Below are positions 1-5,869 of a stretch of 40,149 nucleotides of DNA, one piece after another. Source of the DNA: Methanofastidiosum sp. (GTDB lineage: Archaea > Methanobacteriota_B > Thermococci > Methanofastidiosales > Methanofastidiosaceae); contig JAHKLW010000077.1 of assembly GCA_020854815.1 (NCBI GenBank), positions 1-40,149 on the forward strand, in the 5' to 3' direction. A model generated the notes under the pieces. The model saw nothing but the letters and a program-made list of their open reading frames with translations, made no database searches and was not told the DNA's origin. The translations under genes were made by a program, and so were the position numbers. The stretch's first letter is position 1. Each line of letters opens with the position of its first letter.

Positions 1-2
1 CT

Positions 3-98
3 TATATTCATGACATTGCTCTTCATATGGGCGCTCTATATGCTCTTAAGCAGAGGTCTTTAGATTGGCCTTATTTTTATGGCCAATTAAATGTTTAA
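3..98 (+). CDS. C-terminal tail of an unknown protein (cut by window edge)
   Basis: An open frame enters from the left edge and stops with TAA at 96-98. It encodes 31 residues of protein-like composition (HDIALHMGALYALKQRSLDW in the middle). No start lies inside the window and I do not recognise the family. A 7-bp inverted repeat (64-70 with 81-87, 10-nt loop) overlaps its last codons and may take part in 3'-end formation. It could also be a chance open frame. Confidence 0.35.
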   Translation, partial: YIHDIALHMGALYALKQRSLDWPYFYGQLNV

Positions 99-115
99 TA
101 TAAAACACAAATGTA

Positions 116-146
116 TAATTACTTCGCATAACAGTAATTATGCGAA
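116..146. terminator. Two overlapping, mutually exclusive hairpins between converging genes
   Basis: The segment contains TTCGCATAA (123-131) with its perfect complement TTATGCGAA (138-146), loop 6 nt. It also contains TAATTACT (116-123) with AGTAATTA (133-140), loop 9 nt. The arms share bases, so only one hairpin can form at a time. The site lies between the end of the left-edge frame (98) and the end of the toxin gene (154), as expected of a two-way terminator. No long T-run follows in the toxin direction, so the terminator role is inferred from position. Confidence 0.4.
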
Positions 147-153
147 AAAGAAT

Positions 154-522
154 CTAAATGTCAATTTCAATAATTTTTGAGATAATTCCTTCTATCTCTT
201 TTGCCGTTTCTAAACTGATCATGCCAATACTTTTTAGCATTAGAGATTTGTTGATAGTAAATATTTTGAACGGCAATATCTCACTTTTCTTGACGAGGTG
301 CCCTTCTTCCAGATCAACATCGTCAATGATAATGCTATCTTCAAAATTCCTGATCTTGCTTGTGATAGGTATGGCTATAACGGTATTGTGATTTATGTTA
401 TACTTTTCATTAGAAACGATGACGCAAGGCCTCTTCTTAAATTCATTTTTATCATCAAAAGGAAACAGGCCAAGCACTATTTCTCTTTGCCTAAAGATTG
501 TCCCAGAGGTCATCTTCTTCAT
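154..522 (-). CDS. MazF/PemK-family toxin (endoribonuclease)
   Basis: The 122-residue product has the PemK/MazF layout. The N-terminal strand RQREIVLGLFPF leads into the loop, then RPCVIVSN at about 31-38 and IPITS at about 51-55. Family members form an SH3-like barrel dimer and cleave mRNA, usually inhibited by a small acidic antitoxin encoded just upstream. Here the upstream frame (491-670) is such a partner and overlaps this start by 32 nt. ATG at 522 or a second in-frame ATG at 513 could be used. The gene sits in an accessory segment beside a tRNA-Lys fragment, consistent with a mobile origin. The family call is firm; toxicity and target are not shown by sequence. Confidence 0.85.
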   Translation of the reverse strand: MKKMTSGTIFRQREIVLGLFPFDDKNEFKKRPCVIVSNEKYNINHNTVIAIPITSKIRNFEDSIIIDDVDLEEGHLVKKSEILPFKIFTINKSLMLKSIGMISLETAKEIEGIISKIIEIDI

Positions 523-670
523 TGTCCCATATTTCTTTTAATTCAGGATCCATGGCAAAGATATTGTTTGATCTTAACGCATCGATCATTATGTCCTCTA
601 GCTTATTTATCCGCACTTCTAGTTTGTGCAGCTTTTTATCAAAAATCTCCTCAACTTGCAAGTCCTTCAC
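491..670 (-). CDS. Putative antitoxin partner of the MazF/PemK toxin
   Basis: The 59-residue frame begins with GTG at 670 and ends with TAG at 491-493, inside the toxin gene. The C-terminal half is strongly acidic (DPELKEIWDNEEDDLWDN), typical of the toxin-binding tail of small antitoxins. The N-terminal half (about 10-32) is a charged, leucine-spaced helix that could dimerise. An in-frame TAG directly precedes the GTG, so the protein cannot start further upstream. A TATA-like element on the minus strand (about 694-705) lies about 30 bp upstream, which suggests a nearly leaderless mRNA. No classical MazE DNA-binding motif is evident. The assignment rests on position, size and acidity. Confidence 0.65.
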   Translation of the reverse strand: MKDLQVEEIFDKKLHKLEVRINKLEDIMIDALRSNNIFAMDPELKEIWDNEEDDLWDNL

Positions 671-693
671 CTAGCCAACAATATAATGCATTT

Positions 694-705
694 GTATATA
701 TAAAA
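694..705 (-). promoter_or_regulatory. TATA box of the toxin-antitoxin operon
   Basis: Read on the minus strand the site is TTTTATATATAC. The antitoxin GTG at 670 is about 30 bp downstream, which puts the expected archaeal start site only a few bases before the codon. There is little room for a Shine-Dalgarno site, and none is clear. Confidence 0.5.
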
Positions 706-840
706 CTTTATGGACTAATCTTAACTATTCTAGCCCGAGAATAGACACTTATTTTTCAAATTGAACATTAATTTTAAGTCTAAATATTGAAATAAAGTCA
801 TTATGAACGTTAAATTAAAAAATAAGCCCTATTTCCTTTT

Positions 841-889
841 CGGACTCTTAATCTACGGGCCAGGGGTTCAAATCCCTTACTGCCCGCCA
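841..889 (+). repeat. 3' fragment of a tRNA-Lys(CTT) gene with CCA; probable attachment-site scar
   Basis: The 49 nt contain a Lys anticodon loop (CTCTTAA) with part of its stem, a T arm with TTCAAAT loop and CCC on the 3' side, the 3' acceptor strand ending in CCCG, and an encoded CCA at 887-889. No D arm or 5' acceptor strand precedes it within 100 nt, and the anticodon stem is damaged (GGA against TCT, then mismatches). Integrases of archaeal viruses and plasmids recombine in the 3' half of tRNA genes and leave such a copy at the far end. The four complete tRNA genes in this window lack CCA, so this fragment differs from them. It lies beside a toxin-antitoxin pair. A trans-spliced tRNA 3' half is a less likely reading. 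Confidence 0.7.
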
Positions 890-950
890 ATAACTTTTCT
901 GGCGGTTAAATTTGAAATAATCATAGATTAAAAATAAAGTTATTATTAAT

Positions 951-1082
951 CTATTTTACTTGTTTTATTCTTTCGAGGTCCTTGCATACTTTATGGTAAT
1001 TAGTCTTTGCCAATACTGCAATCTCATTAGGTTTCAAAAAGTCTTCATGTCTATTTACCAATTCAATAATTTTTGTATTCAT
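951..1082 (-). CDS. 43-residue putative winged-helix-like protein
   Basis: ATG at 1082 (minus strand) is preceded by a good Shine-Dalgarno site (AAGGTGA, 4-5 nt spacer) and the frame ends with TAG at 951-953. The product starts MNTKIIELVNRHEDFLKPNE and continues IAVLAKTNYHKVCKDLERIK. This reads as helix, turn, helix, as in the HTH part of small winged-helix regulators that open conserved gene blocks in archaeal elements. It is short for a full domain and may be a remnant. The start signal makes it more than a chance ORF. Confidence 0.5.
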   Translation of the reverse strand: MNTKIIELVNRHEDFLKPNEIAVLAKTNYHKVCKDLERIKQVK

Positions 1083-1300
1083 ATATTCACCTTGACATGA
1101 CTAGATTTTATCAGAAGGCTATATCGTTTAATAAAGAGTAATAGTATTTTTAGTTTCATCAAGTTCAATCAATCCTTATTATTAATTTGAATTAATTATC
1201 ATACTCTGAATATTTTCTTTGTAATCATCAACAAACTGTTTAATTTTATAATTTAGAAAAAAGAACTGTAATCCCAATGAGTTATTCTCTCTTTCTTATT

Positions 1301-1319
1301 ACTATTGATTATCAATAGT
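1301..1319. promoter_or_regulatory. 19-bp palindrome, candidate operator
   Basis: ACTATTGAT and ATCAATAGT flank a single central T, a perfect 9-bp inverted repeat. It sits 26-44 bp upstream of the TATA box at 1345, where an archaeal activator or repressor could bind. The core TTGATTATCAA recurs at 34970-34980, upstream of another strong promoter. Confidence 0.4.
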
Positions 1320-1344
1320 GTATTATATATTGCTAACCAATAAC

Positions 1345-1354
1345 TTTATATATT
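1345..1354 (+). promoter_or_regulatory. TATA box for the structured RNA
   Basis: TTTATATATT lies about 25 nt before the 8-bp inverted repeat TTGTCAAT/ATTGACAA (1374-1393). Transcription would therefore start near 1373-1378, at the foot of the predicted RNA. A second, separate promoter at about 1560-1575 serves the permease gene, so this one appears dedicated to the RNA. Confidence 0.5.
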
Positions 1355-1373
1355 AGTATCAACATAGTTAACA

Positions 1374-1495
1374 TTGTCAATCAACATTGACAAAAACCTA
1401 TCCGTTAGTAGGGATCTTGGAGCAGATTCCTGCATATAAAACTCCAATTACGATGATGGGGGAGAAATCCCCCTGAGTATTTAGCTATTTTTGGA
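1374..1495 (+). ncRNA. Candidate structured RNA with a box C/D-type kink-turn
   Basis: Successive hairpins can be drawn. TTGTCAAT/ATTGACAA (1374-1381 with 1386-1393). ATCC with GGAT (about 1400-1415). TTGGAG/CTCCAA (1417-1422 with 1442-1447) enclosing GCAG-ATTC-CTGC (1422-1433, sharing G1422). Last is a stem GGGGGA/TCCCCC (1458-1463 with 1468-1473) closed by a GAAA loop. The base of that stem is GATG (1455-1458) facing CTGA (1473-1476), with a 3-nt bulge GAT (1452-1454). This is the G.A, A.G, U.U, G-C pattern of a box C/D kink-turn, the binding site of archaeal L7Ae. A weak outer helix AATTAC/GTATTT continues it. A T-run (1488-1492) may end it. It could be an RNP guide-like RNA, a free regulatory RNA, or a riboswitch-like leader. 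I do not recognise a known family. Confidence 0.55.
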
Positions 1496-1559
1496 TATAT
1501 ACTACGTCAAAAGACTATAAATTAGGATTACCTACACGACAATACTATCTGTAAACACC

Positions 1560-1575
1560 GAAAAGTTTATATATA
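1560..1575 (+). promoter_or_regulatory. BRE/TATA promoter of the permease gene
   Basis: A purine-rich BRE-like CGAAAAG is followed by TTTATATATAA, close to an ideal archaeal promoter. Transcription should start near 1595, giving a leader of about 104 nt. The leader can form an imperfect hairpin (1596-1611 with 1628-1645, arms TTTGAGTATATTCTTT and AAAGAGTATATATTCAA) and a small one (AAGTC 1656-1660 with GACTT 1665-1669). A long folded leader is unusual beside the short leaders of neighbouring genes. Confidence 0.6.
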
Positions 1576-1698
1576 ATCGCCTTAATATATATTTGTTTGA
1601 GTATATTCTTTTTGGCTAATATTTGCTAAAGAGTATATATTCAAGCATGTTGATTAAGTCACTTGACTTTTTCAAACAAAAAAAATGGAGGAAAAAAC

Positions 1699-3138
1699 AT
1701 GTCTGGAATTGGATATTTTGGTCCAAAAAGGCCGCCAGGATACGAAGAACAGCCTTCAATTAACCCAAGTTTTTTGAAGCTTAGGCTACCATTCTACCAC
1801 TATCCAATAGAATACCAGGATTTCATCCAAGGAGTAATTTTGACATGTGTGCCTTTAGGTATCACGGTCGCCATGGAAGGAACTATGGGTATCCCTATTG
1901 AACTTGGTGTAGTAATGGTCATGGTAAACAACTTTTTCTATCTATGGCACACAACCTTTGGTGACCCATCAGTTGCCGGTTGGATTACCCCTGGTATTCC
2001 TATCTATACCGCATACTTTGCCACATACTCCAACACCATTGTTGGTCCAACTGGAGTATATATAGAAAGAATGCAAGCATTAATAGCGATGCAGCTTATA
2101 TTAGCAATAATATTCTTGGTGCTTGGTGTAACAGGAGTAGGTAGAGAATTTGTAACACGTATTCCAAAGTCTATCACAGCAGGTATACTATTGGGTGCAG
2201 GTCTAGCATCACTTCAAACAATTTTCAGCCCAGCACAATCCTATGTAGCTAAGACACCGGTATCATTCCTAGTATCTGCAGTGGTGTCTCTGTTCTTACT
2301 GTTCTCTAAGAGAGCAGTTTCGTGGCGAAAGCAGAATAAGATATTCCAATGGCTTGCAGGATTTGGAATAGTGCCTGGATTCATTGTAGGATACATACTT
2401 GGTCTGATAACTGGAGAAATCCAAGTCGATATGGCAAAAGTAACACAGAGCATTATCATCCCAATCGATTTTGGCAGAATCTTAAACGAGGTTTCAGTCT
2501 TCGGAGTTGGATTCCCAAGTGCTACTCTGCTCGGTGCTGGTGTAGCTGTTGCTATAGTAGCATACATTATTGCTTTCGGAGATATACTTATCCTGAAATC
2601 TTTAATCAAGCAGGCTGACGAAGCAAGACCAGATGAGAAACTACTTGTTCACATAGGAAGAAACCACATCATTACCGGATGGAGAAATGTACTCATGGGT
2701 ATGTTCTTCCCATACGTCCCAATGTGCGGTCCACAGTGGACTGCTGGCCAAGCGCTTGTAGTTCAGAGATATATGCACTCAACACCAGAACAGGAATACA
2801 CCTACTGGGGTGGAGCAACAAGCCTATTCTGGGGTATGAGCATAGGCCTATTGATAAACCCAATAGTTCAGATAATGCTACCAGCAAGAACTATCGGATA
2901 CGGTCTAACCTTGTTAATTCAGGGATACCTCTGTTCTTATCTTGCCATGGAAATGGTTGAGAATAATATCCAGAGAGCTATTGCAGGTATAATGGCTGCA
3001 ATATTGGTCGTAGCTAACTACGTCACACTCTGGAAGAGTCCGTTCTTCTCTGCACCAGCAATGGGTTTAGTAGCCGGTATTATTCTCTACTTCGTACTTG
3101 AATACGAAGGTGGAATGGCAAAGACCAAGAAAAAATAA
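1699..3138 (+). CDS. UraA/SulP-fold permease (NCS2-like), strongly expressed
   Basis: The 479-residue, highly hydrophobic protein has the expected number of segments for a 7+7 inverted-repeat transporter (about 12-14). The motif GDPSVAGWITPGIP (about 88-101) resembles the substrate-site region of the UraA/NCS2 and SulP families. GAGLASLQTIF and GFPSATLLGAG are further glycine-rich breaks. The start is ATG 1699, seven bases after a strong GGAGG at 1687-1691; an upstream in-frame TTG at 1663 lacks support. A strong promoter, strong ribosome site, long leader and biased codon choice suggest high expression. NCS2 members carry nucleobases and SulP members carry anions. The substrate here is unknown and the subfamily uncertain. 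Confidence 0.7.
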   Translation: MSGIGYFGPKRPPGYEEQPSINPSFLKLRLPFYHYPIEYQDFIQGVILTCVPLGITVAMEGTMGIPIELGVVMVMVNNFFYLWHTTFGDPSVAGWITPGIPIYTAYFATYSNTIVGPTGVYIERMQALIAMQLILAIIFLVLGVTGVGREFVTRIPKSITAGILLGAGLASLQTIFSPAQSYVAKTPVSFLVSAVVSLFLLFSKRAVSWRKQNKIFQWLAGFGIVPGFIVGYILGLITGEIQVDMAKVTQSIIIPIDFGRILNEVSVFGVGFPSATLLGAGVAVAIVAYIIAFGDILILKSLIKQADEARPDEKLLVHIGRNHIITGWRNVLMGMFFPYVPMCGPQWTAGQALVVQRYMHSTPEQEYTYWGGATSLFWGMSIGLLINPIVQIMLPARTIGYGLTLLIQGYLCSYLAMEMVENNIQRAIAGIMAAILVVANYVTLWKSPFFSAPAMGLVAGIILYFVLEYEGGMAKTKKK

Positions 3139-3257
3139 ATTAATTTAATTTTCTTTTTTATTTTTATATTGTTTCTTTTTTAACTTAGACGTTTGTAGAC
3201 TCATTTCAAATGGAAACTCTTATAAACATTTTTAAAATTAGTAGGTAAGGGATACTA

Positions 3258-3476
3258 ATGGTTACAGTGAAGATTTCAAAAAGAAAAAGAGTAAGATCAA
3301 AGGATTACTTAAAGAGGGGCTTACCTTTTTTAGTAGTTGGACTTGTTATAATAGTTGGGGGATTATTAATAATAGACCGCATTTATGAAGAAAGCGGATA
3401 CATAAAATGGATTTGGTTTGTTGTATCTTTCTTAGTATTTCAATATGTCAATTTTAAATATATAGTTAGAAAGTGA
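3258..3476 (+). CDS. 72-residue membrane protein, unknown function
   Basis: A basic N-terminus (KISKRKRVRSKDYLKR) precedes two hydrophobic segments (about 22-42 and 50-66) separated by a short charged loop (DRIYEESGY). The start is preceded by GGTAAGG-like purines. The next gene begins four bases after its stop and a third follows closely, so 3258-4496 looks like one transcript. I do not recognise a family. The Lys/Arg-rich tail should face the cytoplasm. Confidence 0.6.
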   Translation: MVTVKISKRKRVRSKDYLKRGLPFLVVGLVIIVGGLLIIDRIYEESGYIKWIWFVVSFLVFQYVNFKYIVRK

Positions 3477-3480
3477 TAAT

Positions 3481-3642
3481 ATGGAATTTACTGATATTTT
3501 TAGATATGTGCTTGTGTTAATAATTGTAATATATGGTATTAATGCATATATAAATGGTCAATTGACACTTAGGTACTTAGTAATTGCATTTGTTCTTTGT
3601 GCAGTAGTATATTTCATAGTAGCAAGGCCTGATAAATACTAA
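3481..3642 (+). CDS. 53-residue two-helix membrane protein, unknown function
   Basis: ATG 3481 follows the preceding stop by four bases; the frame ends with TAA at 3640-3642. Two hydrophobic helices (about 9-23 and 32-47) flank a short polar hairpin (NAYINGQLTLRY), and the tail ends ARPDKY. The position between two genes in the same direction, with almost no spacing, supports a real gene despite its size. No family recognised. Confidence 0.55.
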   Translation: MEFTDIFRYVLVLIIVIYGINAYINGQLTLRYLVIAFVLCAVVYFIVARPDKY

Positions 3643-3656
3643 ATAGGTGATTTTAA

Positions 3657-4496
3657 GTGTTGAATAAATTTTTTAATAAAAAGATTATTGCATTTCCCGG
3701 AATAGTAAAATTAGAAGAAGGCCCTGTTCTTGATGTATTTAATAGTTTAAAAAATGAAAAAGAAAAGTTTGAAACATATATCCCTGTTAAATTAGGTTCT
3801 CATCTTTACTACAGCGGTTTATATTTCACTTCCAGATTCAAAAATCCAGAAATGTCTAAACTTGTAATTGTTGATGAAAAAGGAAATATTCTGAAAGACA
3901 AAGAGAAAGCGTATAAAATTTGTCTAGCAGTGAACCTTTTTATGAAGTCAGTTACTATTGAAAATATTAAGTATATCATGAAAGACATTGAAGCGTTAGA
4001 TGGTGTTAAAAAGCATAAGTCAAAGGCAGATTATTATGTGCCAACAGGCAAGTTATTTCTATCAAAGAAAGATGCAGAAATTTTAGAAAAATCTTTAGAG
4101 AATTTTTCTAAGCATGAAAACACGGCAAAACAGTTACTTACACATTATGTAGATGGACTGAATAGATCTAGAAATCTTGATTTTATAGATTATAAGGAAT
4201 TTATGGATTTGATAGATTCTTATATTAATGCAGGATTTGAAAGGGTTAAGGCAAAGGAGAATCTAATGAAATTTTCTGAACTCATTAAATTAGCAAAAAA
4301 AACATTGAAGGATAAAGAAGACGAATTTTTAGATACTGAGGCAGGATCTTTCCACATGCTTGATAGATTTGAAGCGTATGCCAGAAAGGATCCTGTATTA
4401 TTAGAACACATGTACAAAAATGTCAGAGAATATTTCACTAAAAGAATGGCCGAAGACGAAGCTAAAGATTTAATGACTTTGTTTAATAATATTTAA
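3657..4496 (+). CDS. 279-residue soluble protein, unknown function
   Basis: GTG 3657 lies six bases after AGGTGA (3645-3650), a convincing start. The protein is lysine- and glutamate-rich and mostly helical after about residue 90, with no membrane segment or recognisable catalytic motif. The first 70 residues look like beta strands (IIAFPGIVKLEEGPVLDVF, then KLGSHLYYSGLYF). It closes an apparent three-gene unit with two tiny membrane proteins, so it may work at the membrane with them. An AT-rich stretch with long T-runs (about 4600-4670) follows and probably ends the transcript. No function proposed. Confidence 0.7.
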   Translation: MLNKFFNKKIIAFPGIVKLEEGPVLDVFNSLKNEKEKFETYIPVKLGSHLYYSGLYFTSRFKNPEMSKLVIVDEKGNILKDKEKAYKICLAVNLFMKSVTIENIKYIMKDIEALDGVKKHKSKADYYVPTGKLFLSKKDAEILEKSLENFSKHENTAKQLLTHYVDGLNRSRNLDFIDYKEFMDLIDSYINAGFERVKAKENLMKFSELIKLAKKTLKDKEDEFLDTEAGSFHMLDRFEAYARKDPVLLEHMYKNVREYFTKRMAEDEAKDLMTLFNNI

Positions 4497-4703
4497 TTAT
4501 TCTTTTTCGTTAATATGCCTATTTTTTAGAATTTAGATTTAATATGTTAGGTTATTCTAATTATTATAGGCATATAAAATTTTTATTTTAAATATTTTAT
4601 AATTATATTTTTTTTTAGTTATTTTTAATATTATTTTTATTTTTTCTTTTAATTTTTTTATCCTCAATAAAATTTAAAAGCTGACTTTTTGTATATTTGT
4701 TCA
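4497..4703. other. AT-rich intergenic stretch
   Basis: This stretch has multiple T-tracts, densest around 4605-4665, and no frame of interest. T-rich tracts are typical archaeal terminators, so it probably ends the 3258-4496 transcript ahead of the tRNA genes. Confidence 0.5.
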
Positions 4704-4777
4704 GGGCTCGTAGCTCAGCCGGTATGAGCGCGGCATTCGCAATGCCGAGGCCGCGGGTTCAAATCCCGCCGAGTCCA
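4704..4777 (+). tRNA. tRNA-Ala (CGC)
   Basis: A full cloverleaf fits: acceptor GGGCTCG with CGAGTCC, D arm GCTC/GAGC, anticodon stem CGGCA/TGCCG with loop TTCGCAA (anticodon CGC), and T arm with TTCAAAT. The acceptor contains the G3.U70 wobble pair that marks alanine tRNAs. The discriminator is A and CCA is not encoded. No intron. Confidence 0.95.
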
Positions 4778-4819
4778 TAAATAGATAACTTTTTTAAACT
4801 TTTGAAATTATTAAAAACT

Positions 4820-4893
4820 GGGCCCATGGTCTAGTTGGTCATGACGTCACCCTCACACGGTGGAGGTCCTGGGTTCGAATCCCAGTGGGCCCA
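4820..4893 (+). tRNA. tRNA-Val (CAC)
   Basis: Acceptor GGGCCCA pairs with TGGGCCC. The anticodon loop CTCACAC gives CAC, reading GTG. The T arm CTGGG/CCCAG carries TTCGAAT. Discriminator A, no encoded CCA, no intron. It lies 42 bp after tRNA-Ala and just ahead of the mmp11 operon. Confidence 0.94.
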
Positions 4894-4933
4894 TTAAATA
4901 TTATAGTTTCAGTCATTATTTGTGGGTGAAAAC

Positions 4934-5869
4934 TTGAAATACACTAGAGAAGATTTCTTCAAGGCATTTGGCGATAAAATATGGATCTCACCATTTGAAA
5001 AGATTGTTGTTCTTGCAGACCAAGAAAATAAAATAATCGAGATATATGAAAAACATCCGCGAGGCATGGCCACAGCGTCATGGGTAACTTATCATTATCC
5101 AAAAGCTTCTTCCTTGATTACTCAGGCGAATGGAGAAGGAAGTTACAGTTTTTTTAGGGCTAAAGAAGGGAAGTGTGATTTGGATTTGAAAGCAGGAATT
5201 TCTGCAGCAGGTATTGAAGAAATCAAAATAACTCAAAATAAAATTTTAATTACTTATGCAGGCCTTGGTGGTGGTGGAGTTGGCGCCGTTCTTAATAGAG
5301 GACTTGCAGAGGGTGTAGAAGAAGTTGAGATAATAGATTATGGTGGTGGAGGAGGGCTAAGCAGAGCTAGACTCACATTCAACTTAAAGCATAAGATAGT
5401 GATAGGTGTTGATGATACAGATACGAAAGAGGAAGGGGCAACTTGGTCTTTAGCAAACGAATTAGCCTATAAAATTGAAAAAGAAGGATTAGCCGATTAT
5501 CTTAGACATACCTTAGTTCAGCTTTATCCAAAAAATCCGCATAAGACCCAAAATTGTGTTAGCACTGCACTGACTTTTGGAGTAGATCCACAAAATATTC
5601 CACTATTCAAAGAGAGAATTTTTGAATTATTTAATAAGCATACACTTTCAAAAGAAACTGGATTAGTTCTTTTGCCTGGTATAGGAATTGATAAAAAACT
5701 TCGAGATTATTCTCATAATGTTAAATTTTCCATGGTATCAATCCAAGAGGCAATTGATTTCTCCAAAAAATTAAAGAATCTAGAAGTTTTAATGGATAAT
5801 TGGGGATTGATAGGAGCGATCGCTGCTTTAGGATACTCTGAAGATCCCAATGAGGCTGTGAGGTTATGA
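4934..5869 (+). CDS. mmp11: Methanogenesis marker protein 11
   Basis: The roughly 311-residue protein has the marker-11 signature GVDDTDTKEEGATW (DDTD at about 160-163) after a glycine-rich YGGGGGLSRAR segment. The DDTD module is shared with TiaS, the agmatidine synthase that modifies tRNA-Ile2, so an ATP/phosphate-binding role is plausible. The true function is unknown; the family is found in methanogens. I prefer TTG 4934 because GGTGA (4925-4929) sits at the right distance; GTG 4922 would start inside that region without its own site. The gene overlaps aksA by 4 bp (ATGA), so the two are co-translated. Confidence 0.85.
   Translation: MKYTREDFFKAFGDKIWISPFEKIVVLADQENKIIEIYEKHPRGMATASWVTYHYPKASSLITQANGEGSYSFFRAKEGKCDLDLKAGISAAGIEEIKITQNKILITYAGLGGGGVGAVLNRGLAEGVEEVEIIDYGGGGGLSRARLTFNLKHKIVIGVDDTDTKEEGATWSLANELAYKIEKEGLADYLRHTLVQLYPKNPHKTQNCVSTALTFGVDPQNIPLFKERIFELFNKHTLSKETGLVLLPGIGIDKKLRDYSHNVKFSMVSIQEAIDFSKKLKNLEVLMDNWGLIGAIAALGYSEDPNEAVRL

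Larger units (their letters stand above)
1083..1698. other. 616-nt intergenic region without protein genes
   Basis: No protein-like frame is visible on either strand. In order it holds AT-rich sequence (1083-1300), a 19-bp palindrome (1301-1319), a TATA box (1345-1354), the structured RNA candidate (about 1374-1495), a BRE/TATA promoter (about 1560-1575), and a roughly 100-nt leader with an imperfect hairpin ahead of the permease gene. Confidence 0.7.

Noticed and set aside
298-744. 148-residue open frame on the plus strand
   Set aside because: It lies opposite the toxin-antitoxin genes, has no ribosome site and a low-complexity composition; a shadow frame.
841-889. Trans-spliced tRNA 3' half
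   Set aside because: It begins upstream of the anticodon with a damaged stem, carries CCA, and has no promoter-like element or complementary leader; the attachment-site reading is simpler.
1452-1476. Ordinary C/D box guide RNA
   Set aside because: C-like and D-like boxes are present but separated only by a 14-nt stem-loop, with no room for guide segments or C'/D' boxes; only the kink-turn is claimed.
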